This document shows, piece by piece, positions 44,302 through 49,471 of a stretch of DNA of 49,471 bases. The notes below the pieces were generated by a model. It searched no databases. It was given only the letters and a program-made list of their open reading frames with translations, and was not told the origin of the DNA. The first letter of the stretch is position 1. Every line of letters begins with the position of its first letter. The position numbers and the translations under genes were made by a program. This DNA comes from Nitriliruptoria bacterium (GTDB lineage: Bacteria; Actinomycetota; Nitriliruptoria; Euzebyales; Egibacteraceae): NCBI GenBank assembly GCA_003550425.1, contig PUKE01000226.1, positions 1 through 49,471 on the forward strand, written 5' to 3'.

Positions 44302-45450
44302 ATGACGGCGACGCAGGCGGGCGCGCGCCCGGCCGGTGCGCGCCGCGCCCTGCCACCGCCGGCGGGCGAGCCGCCGGCGGTGCGCCCGCCGGGTCCGGGG
44401 CGTGCGCGCACCGCCGTGGTGCTCGGCGGGCTCGGCGCGCTGGCCCTCGCCGGGCTGATCGCGACCGTGGCCCTCGGCTCGGTGACGATCCCGGTGCGCG
44501 AGGTCCTCGCGATCCTGACCGGCGGGGAGGTCTCCCGCGAGGCGTGGTCCACGATCGTGCTCGACGTGCGCCTGCCCCGAGCGCTCACCGCGGCGCTGGC
44601 CGGCGCCGGGCTCGGCGTGGCCGGCCTGGGCCTCCAGACGCTGTTCCGCAACCCGCTGGCGGAGCCGTTCGTGCTCGGGATCTCTGCCGGGGCGAGCCTG
44701 GGCGTGGCCGCGGTGGTGCTCGCCGTGGGCACCACCGGGTCCGCCACCCTCGTGGCCGGGCTGACCGCCCTGGGGTCCATGAGCGTGGCGGGCGCCGCCG
44801 CGCTGGGTGCCGGCGCGGTGACCACCCTCGTGCTGGCGGTGTCGCGGCGGGTGTCCAGCCCCGCGACGCTGCTGATCATCGGGCTGATGGTCGGCTACGC
44901 GGTCAACGCCCTGGTCACCCTGCTGCTGCAGGCCGGCCTCGGCGACCTGAGCCGCGTGCGGGCCTACATCCAATGGGGCTTCGGCAGCTTCAACGGCACC
45001 ACGTGGAGCCAGCTGCAGGTGCTGGTGCCCCTCGTGCTGGCCGGGCTCGCGGTGACCTGGGCGCTGACCAAGGCCCTCAACGCGCTGCTGCTGGGCGAGC
45101 GCTACGCGGCGTCGATGGGCCTGGCGGTGCGGCGCGCCCGGGCGACCATCATCGCCGTGGCCGCCGTGCTGGCGGGCGTCATCACCGCCTTCTGCGGTCC
45201 CATCGCGTTCATCGGCATCGCCACGCCGCACCTGGTGCGGGGGCTGCTGCGCACCTCCGACCATCGCGTGCTCGTGCCTGCCACCGCCGTGGGGGGCGCC
45301 GTGGTCGGCCTGGCCGCGGGCCTCGTGGCCACGCTGCCCGGCACCGAGCAGACGCTGCCGCTCAACGCCGTGACGGGCCTGCTGGGCGCGCCGGTCGTCA
45401 TCGCGGTGCTGCTGCGGCTGCGCCGCTCCGGTCAGGCGGTGTCGGCATGA
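44302..45450 (+). CDS. btuC: Cobalamin ABC importer permease (FecCD/BtuC family)
   Basis: A 382-residue permease. A Pro/Arg-rich cytoplasmic head of about 35 residues precedes ten helices. FecCD motifs are VRLPRALTAALAGAGLGVAG, QTLFRNPLAEPFVLGISAGA, SFNGTTWSQL and CGPIAFIGIATPHLVR. It starts nine bases after btuF and overlaps btuD by four (ATGA). Confidence 0.93.
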   Translation: MTATQAGARPAGARRALPPPAGEPPAVRPPGPGRARTAVVLGGLGALALAGLIATVALGSVTIPVREVLAILTGGEVSREAWSTIVLDVRLPRALTAALAGAGLGVAGLGLQTLFRNPLAEPFVLGISAGASLGVAAVVLAVGTTGSATLVAGLTALGSMSVAGAAALGAGAVTTLVLAVSRRVSSPATLLIIGLMVGYAVNALVTLLLQAGLGDLSRVRAYIQWGFGSFNGTTWSQLQVLVPLVLAGLAVTWALTKALNALLLGERYAASMGLAVRRARATIIAVAAVLAGVITAFCGPIAFIGIATPHLVRGLLRTSDHRVLVPATAVGGAVVGLAAGLVATLPGTEQTLPLNAVTGLLGAPVVIAVLLRLRRSGQAVSA

Positions 45451-46646
45451 GCGCCTCCGACCGCCGCGACGTGGCCCCGCCACGCGAGCACCCCGACCAG
45501 CCGCCCGCCGCGCCGTGGGCCAACGCCGCGGATGCGCCGCTGGGCGCCCGGGGCCTGTCGGTGGGCTACCGCCAGCGCCGGCGGCCCGACGTGGTGGTGC
45601 TCGGACCCCACGACCTGGCCCTGCGTCGCGGCGCGCTGACGGTGCTGCTCGGGCCCAACGGGTCGGGCAAGACCACGCTGCTGCGCACGCTCGCGGGCAT
45701 GCAGGACCCGCTGGCGGGCACGGTCACCGTGGAGGAGGAGCCACTGGCACGACTGGAGGCGCGCGAGCGCGCCCGTCGGATGGCGGTGGTCCTCACCGAC
45801 CCGGTCGACGTGGGGCTGCTGCGCGCCGTCGACCTCGTGGCGCTCGGCCGCCACCCCCACACCCGCTGGGACGGGCGCCTGGCCGAGCGTGACCACCACG
45901 TGGTGGCCTGGGCACTGGAGGCGGTCGGCGCCCAGGACCTCGCCCAGCGGCGCGTCACCGAGCTGTCCGACGGCGAGCGCCAGCGGGTGCTCATCGCGCG
46001 CGCGCTGGCCCAGGAGCCAGCCGTGCTGCTGCTGGACGAGCCGGTGGCCTACGTCGACGTCGCCCGCCGCGTGGAGCTCCTCGGGCTGCTGCGCGACCTC
46101 GCCCACGAGTGCGACCTGTCGGTGCTCGTCTCCACCCATGACGTGGACCTCGCCCTGCGCGGGGCCGACCAAGCCTGGCTGCTCGTGCCGACCGCCGACC
46201 CGGCGCGGGGCCAGGGGCACGGTCGCGCGACGCTGCGCGACGGCGCGCCCGAGGACCTCGCCCTGCAGGGCGCGGTCTCGGCCGCGTTCGGCACCGAGGC
46301 GACCGCCTTCGACGTGGCCACCGGGACCTTCCGCAGCGCCCGGACCCCGCTGGCCAGCGTGCGACTGGCCGGCGACGGGCCGCCCGCCCGCTGGACCGCC
46401 CGGGCGCTGGAGCGCGAGGGCCTGCGGGTCGCCGAGGCCGGAGAGCCCGCGGCTGCCACGATCACCGTGCGCGAGGACCCGGTGCGCCGGTGGCGCCTCG
46501 ACGCCCACGAGTGGAGCAGCGACCACGCCTCGCTCGGGTCGATGACCACCACGCTGCGACGGCTGCTGCCGCATCTCGCGTCCGCGCCGAGCCGGGCCGA
46601 CGCGGGCGTGCGCCACGGCCTCGCCGCCGACGAGCCCGAGCCGTGA
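45447..46646 (+). CDS. btuD: Cobalamin ABC importer ATPase with C-terminal extension
   Basis: A 399-residue protein. The ATPase domain (about 30-275) has Walker A LLGPNGSGKTTLL, an altered signature LSDGERQR, Walker B AVLLLDEPVAYVD and the H-loop STHDVDLAL. About 120 further residues (280-399) form a C-terminal region with no family I recognise, including ATAFDVATGTFRSARTPLAS and VRRWRLDAHEWSSDHASLGS. Ordinary BtuD/FecE proteins stop near residue 260. Last gene of the riboswitch-controlled operon. Confidence 0.9.
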   Translation: MSASDRRDVAPPREHPDQPPAAPWANAADAPLGARGLSVGYRQRRRPDVVVLGPHDLALRRGALTVLLGPNGSGKTTLLRTLAGMQDPLAGTVTVEEEPLARLEARERARRMAVVLTDPVDVGLLRAVDLVALGRHPHTRWDGRLAERDHHVVAWALEAVGAQDLAQRRVTELSDGERQRVLIARALAQEPAVLLLDEPVAYVDVARRVELLGLLRDLAHECDLSVLVSTHDVDLALRGADQAWLLVPTADPARGQGHGRATLRDGAPEDLALQGAVSAAFGTEATAFDVATGTFRSARTPLASVRLAGDGPPARWTARALEREGLRVAEAGEPAAATITVREDPVRRWRLDAHEWSSDHASLGSMTTTLRRLLPHLASAPSRADAGVRHGLAADEPEP

Positions 46647-46662
46647 GCCTCACCGAGGACCG

Positions 46663-46706
46663 CTTGCGCACCCAGGTTACCGTTCAGTAACCTTACCGGA
46701 CAGTAA
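46663..46706 (+). promoter_or_regulatory. fadE5 promoter with two tandem 14-bp operators
   Basis: TTACCGTTCAGTAA (46677-46690) and TTACCGGACAGTAA (46693-46706) are two near-identical TTAC-N6-GTAA palindromes 16 bp apart. They overlap a plausible TAACCT -10 (46688-46693) that has TTGCGC about 18 bp upstream. The form suggests a TetR-type fatty-acid regulator. Confidence 0.6.
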
Positions 46707-46758
46707 CCGTGTGCCCGCCTGCGGCACGTCCACGGGTGGCGACCACAGGAGCGGCCCC

Positions 46759-48591
46759 ATGAGCCACTACCGCAGCAACCTCCGCGATGTCGAGTTCAAC
46801 CTGTTCGAGGCCAACCGCCTGGACACCACGCTCGCCGACGGCACGTTCGGCGACATCGACGCCGACGTCGCCCGCGACGTGCTCACCGAGGTGGAGCGCC
46901 TGGCCTCCGGCCCCTTCTCGGATGCGCTGGTCGAGGGTGACCGCACCCCGCTCGAGCTCGACGAGCACGGCGACGTCACGATCCCCAAGGCGACCAAGGA
47001 GGCGCTGGACGCCTTCTACGGCGCCGGCTGGGGCGCCCTGAACCTCCCCGAGCACCTCGGCGGCTTCAGCGCGCCGCCGTCGCTGCAGTGGGCGGCCATG
47101 TCGATGCTCATCGGCGCCGACCCGCCCTCGCTGATGTATGCCGGCGGCATGTTCTTCGCCGCGATCACCGACGAGCTGGTCACCGACGAGCAGCGCGAGC
47201 GCTGGATCCACCCCTGGGTCGAGCGCCAGTGGGGCGGCACGATGGTGCTGACCGAGCCGGATGCCGGCTCGGACGTCGGCGCCGCGCGCACCCGCGCCTA
47301 CGACAACGGCGACGGCACCTGGTCGCTGCACGGGGTGAAGCGCTTCATCACCAACGGCGACTTCGACTGGCCCGAGAACATCGTGCACCTGGTGCTGGCG
47401 CGCCCGGTCGACGCCGACGGGCAGCCGCTCACCGGTCCGGGCACCAAGGGGCTGTCGCTCTACATCGTGCCCAAGCACTGGCCGCGCGAGGACGGCTCGC
47501 CGGGCGAGCGCAACCCCGTCTGGGCGCGCAGCATCGAGGACAAGATGGGCCTGAAGGCCTCCTCGACGGCCGAGATGGAGTTCGACGGCGCCCGCGGCGT
47601 GCTCGCCGGCGAGCGGCACGAGGGCATCAAGCAGATGTTCAAGGTCATCGAGTACGCCCGCATGCTGGTGGGCACCAAGGCCATCGAGACGCTCTCCACG
47701 GGCTACCTCAACGCCCTGGACTACGCCAAGGAGCGGGTGCATGGCACCGACCTGCTCGCCGCTGGCGACCGCAATGCGCCGAAGGTGGAGATCATCCGCC
47801 ACCCCGACGTGCGACGGATGCTGATGCGCCAGAAGGCCCACGCCGAGGGCATGCGCGCCCTGGTGTTCTACACCGCCTCGATCCAGGACCGCGTGGAGAT
47901 GGCCGAGCCCGGCAGCGAGGAGGAGGAGCAGCTCCACAAGCGCAACGACCTCCTGCTGCCGCTGGTGAAGGGCTACGGCTCCGAGAAGTCCTACGAGCTG
48001 CTCGCCGACTCGCTGCAGGTGTTCGGCGGGTCGGGCTACACCAAGGACTACCCGCTGGAGCAGTACATCCGCGACGCCAAGATCGACACCCTCTACGAGG
48101 GCACCACCGGCATCCAGGGCAACGACCTGTTCTTCCGCAAGGTCGGCAAGGACCAGGGCGCCACCCTCGGCGCGCTGCTCGACGAGATCCGCGACACCGC
48201 CAAGGGCGACGTCGGCGGCGAGCAGCTGGCCTCCCAGCGCGCGCAGCTCGGCACGGCCCTGGAGGAGGTCCAGACGATGCTCGGCTCCATGGTCGGGTTC
48301 CTGGGCCACGAGTCCGGCAAGGGCCTGTACCTGGTGGGCCTGAACACCAACCGGTTCCTGTTCGCCCTGAGCGAGCTGGTCATCGGGTGGCTGCTGCTCA
48401 CCCACGCCGACCTGGCGCTGCAGGCCCTGGATCGCGAGGGGCTGAGCGACAAGGACCGGGCCTTCTACGAGGGCAAGGTCGCCAGCGCCCGCTGGTTCGC
48501 CGACAACGTGCTGACGACCATGTCGGCGCGCCGCGAGGCGATGCAGCGCACCGACCTGGACGTCATGGAGATGGACGACGCCGCGTTCTAG
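46759..48591 (+). CDS. fadE5: FadE5-like acyl-CoA dehydrogenase
   Basis: A 610-residue acyl-CoA dehydrogenase for fatty-acid beta-oxidation. It matches mycobacterial FadE5 in length, in the N-terminus SHYRSNLRDVEFNLFEAN, and in the catalytic Glu447 within DTLYEGTTGIQGNDL. Other landmarks are VLTEPDAGSDVGA (FAD/substrate), FITNGD, LQVFGGSGYTKDYPLEQYIR and a C-terminal extra helical domain. FadE5 oxidises a wide range of acyl-CoA lengths. AGGAG lies seven bases before the ATG. Monocistronic, between two tandem operators and a strong hairpin. Confidence 0.95.
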   Translation: MSHYRSNLRDVEFNLFEANRLDTTLADGTFGDIDADVARDVLTEVERLASGPFSDALVEGDRTPLELDEHGDVTIPKATKEALDAFYGAGWGALNLPEHLGGFSAPPSLQWAAMSMLIGADPPSLMYAGGMFFAAITDELVTDEQRERWIHPWVERQWGGTMVLTEPDAGSDVGAARTRAYDNGDGTWSLHGVKRFITNGDFDWPENIVHLVLARPVDADGQPLTGPGTKGLSLYIVPKHWPREDGSPGERNPVWARSIEDKMGLKASSTAEMEFDGARGVLAGERHEGIKQMFKVIEYARMLVGTKAIETLSTGYLNALDYAKERVHGTDLLAAGDRNAPKVEIIRHPDVRRMLMRQKAHAEGMRALVFYTASIQDRVEMAEPGSEEEEQLHKRNDLLLPLVKGYGSEKSYELLADSLQVFGGSGYTKDYPLEQYIRDAKIDTLYEGTTGIQGNDLFFRKVGKDQGATLGALLDEIRDTAKGDVGGEQLASQRAQLGTALEEVQTMLGSMVGFLGHESGKGLYLVGLNTNRFLFALSELVIGWLLLTHADLALQALDREGLSDKDRAFYEGKVASARWFADNVLTTMSARREAMQRTDLDVMEMDDAAF

Positions 48592-48610
48592 CGCTGCTGC
48601 GCCACCCGGC

Positions 48611-48650
48611 CGGGGGCGGCCCCTGCTGCTTGGCTGCGGGGCCGCCCCCG
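48611..48650 (+). terminator. 13-bp hairpin after fadE5
   Basis: CGGGGGCGGCCCC (48611-48623) and GGGGCCGCCCCCG (48638-48650) pair perfectly around a 14-nt loop, 20 bases after the fadE5 stop. Confidence 0.65.
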
Positions 48651-48737
48651 CTGCGTGACTGCGGGGCCGCCCCCGCTGCGTGACTGCGGGGCCGCCCCCG
48701 CTGCGTGACTGCGGGGCCGCCCCCGCTGCGTGACTGC
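48638..48737. repeat. Four perfect 25-bp tandem repeats
   Basis: The unit begins GGGGCCGCCCCCGCTGCG and is repeated at 48638, 48663, 48688 and 48713 without a mismatch. Each unit can form GCGGGG-CCG-CCCCGC, and the last one pairs with GCGGGGGCGGC beyond it. No gene is present in 48592-48764. Confidence 0.9.
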
Positions 48738-48750
48738 GGGGGCGGCGGCC

Positions 48751-48756
48751 TACACT
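48751..48756 (+). promoter_or_regulatory. -10 element of a probably leaderless sua5 mRNA
   Basis: TACACT lies eight bases before the GTG start, with no ribosome-binding site between. The same CTACACTCGC 10-mer precedes hyuA. Confidence 0.45.
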
Positions 48757-48764
48757 CGCCGCTC

Positions 48765-49471
48765 GTGACCGAGCTGGTGACCGTCGATCCCCAGGACCCT
48801 GATCCCGCCGCGCTGGCGCGGCCCGCAGCGGCGCTGCGCGCGGGGCGCCTCGTGGCCTTCCCCACCGAGACGGTCTACGGGCTGGGCGCCCATGCGCGCG
48901 ACGCCGAGGCGATCCGGGGGATCTTCGCGGCCAAGGGCCGGCCGGCGAGCAACCCGCTCATCGTGCACGTGGCCGACCGCGACGCGCTGCCACGCCTGGT
49001 GGCGGCGGTGACGCCGCTGGCCGCGGCGCTGGCGCGGCGGTGGTGGCCGGGACCGCTGACGCTGGTGCTGGACGCGGCCGCGGACGTGCCCGCGATCACC
49101 ACCGGTGGGCTGTCGACCGTGGCCGTGCGGGCGCCCGACCATCCGGTGGCGCGGGCGCTGCTGCGCACCGCGGCGGTCCCCGTCGCCGCGCCGAGCGCGA
49201 ACCGGTCGGGTCGGCCGAGCCCGACGCGGGCGGCGCACGTCCGCGCTGACCTGGAGGGCGCGATCGACTGGATCGTGGACGGGGGCGCGTGCACGGTCGG
49301 CGTCGAGTCGACGGTGGTCGACGCGCGCGGCGAGCAGCCGCTGGTCCTGCGGGAGGGCGCGATCACCCGGGAGGACCTCGGCAGCGGCGGCGCGGCGTCG
49401 CCCGAGGACCACCGCCGCTCCCCCGGCACGCGCTTCCGCCACTATGCGCCGGCCTGCGCGGTGGAGCTGGC
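48765..49471 (+). CDS. sua5: Threonylcarbamoyl-AMP synthase, Sua5 type (3' end cut by window)
   Basis: The 235 visible residues make a complete YrdC/Sua5 domain that forms threonylcarbamoyl-AMP for the t6A modification of tRNA. Motifs are FPTETVYGLGAHA, KGRPASNPLIVHV (substrate-binding Lys and Arg), WPGPLTLVL, VAAPSANRSGRPSPT and GVESTVVD. After the domain comes SPGTRFRHYAPA, the conserved linker of the longer Sua5 form, so a C-terminal Sua5 domain should continue beyond the window. GTG start behind a -10 element at leaderless spacing. Confidence 0.93.
   Translation, partial: MTELVTVDPQDPDPAALARPAAALRAGRLVAFPTETVYGLGAHARDAEAIRGIFAAKGRPASNPLIVHVADRDALPRLVAAVTPLAAALARRWWPGPLTLVLDAAADVPAITTGGLSTVAVRAPDHPVARALLRTAAVPVAAPSANRSGRPSPTRAAHVRADLEGAIDWIVDGGACTVGVESTVVDARGEQPLVLREGAITREDLGSGGAASPEDHRRSPGTRFRHYAPACAVEL

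Noticed and set aside
42808-45483. 891-codon frame antisense to the btu operon
   Set aside because: His/Gly/Arg/Gln-rich shadow of GC-rich coding DNA on the opposite strand.

Overview
The window is very GC-rich DNA from a free-living actinobacterium. The actinobacterial signals are the pair thrS–HIT protein in the order known from mycobacteria, a MoeZ-type E1/rhodanese protein, a SufR-BD-Rieske-C-S-U-SufT operon, a close FadE5 homologue, leaderless-looking promoters and an actinobacterial-type TypA. The secreted lipoproteins have strongly acidic, Asp/Glu-rich linkers and there is a BCCT osmolyte-type carrier, which fits a halotolerant or haloalkaliphilic lineage such as Nitriliruptoria. That placement is inference.

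Layout. 1-3.5 kb: HIT hydrolase and threonyl-tRNA synthetase (minus strand), divergent ribulose-phosphate epimerase, tRNA-Val(CAC). 3.6-8.2 kb: anti-sigma-like membrane protein, then a divergent hyuA-hyuB hydantoinase/oxoprolinase pair. 8.2-12.4 kb: cell-envelope block with an LCP glycopolymer ligase, a cell-wall-binding-repeat/NlpC-P60 hydrolase and a coiled-coil M23 peptidase. 12.5-16.5 kb: two coupled CNNM/CorC transport proteins behind a possible leaderless leader peptide, then a membrane diguanylate cyclase. 16.7-25.3 kb: moeZ and the complete suf iron-sulfur operon headed by its repressor SufR. 25.3-28.1 kb: S1-domain protein and nucleotidyltransferase operon, and a divergent quinone oxidoreductase.

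28.1-36.7 kb is the most unusual part. A five-gene minus-strand unit (aldehyde dehydrogenase, divergent BCCT carrier, 597-aa protein of unknown function, betaine-cluster-type dipeptidase lacking the N-terminal metal motif, 273-aa unknown protein) faces a LysR regulator and looks like an uptake and catabolic system for a quaternary or methylated amine. It ends at a convergent intergenic region (28.1-28.54 kb) filled with a very regular array of ten copies of a TGCACCC word in alternating orientation, with 23- and 24-nt linkers, followed by a 35-bp tandem repeat.

36.8-42 kb: typA/bipA, then a convergent three-gene sugar/glycerophosphate-type ABC importer without its ATPase. 42.3-46.6 kb: an N-terminally extended orphan IF-1, and a cobalamin riboswitch controlling a btuF-btuC-btuD importer. 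46.7-49.5 kb: fadE5-like acyl-CoA dehydrogenase behind two tandem operators, a block of tandem hairpin repeats, and the 5' part of a Sua5-type threonylcarbamoyl-AMP synthase cut by the window edge.
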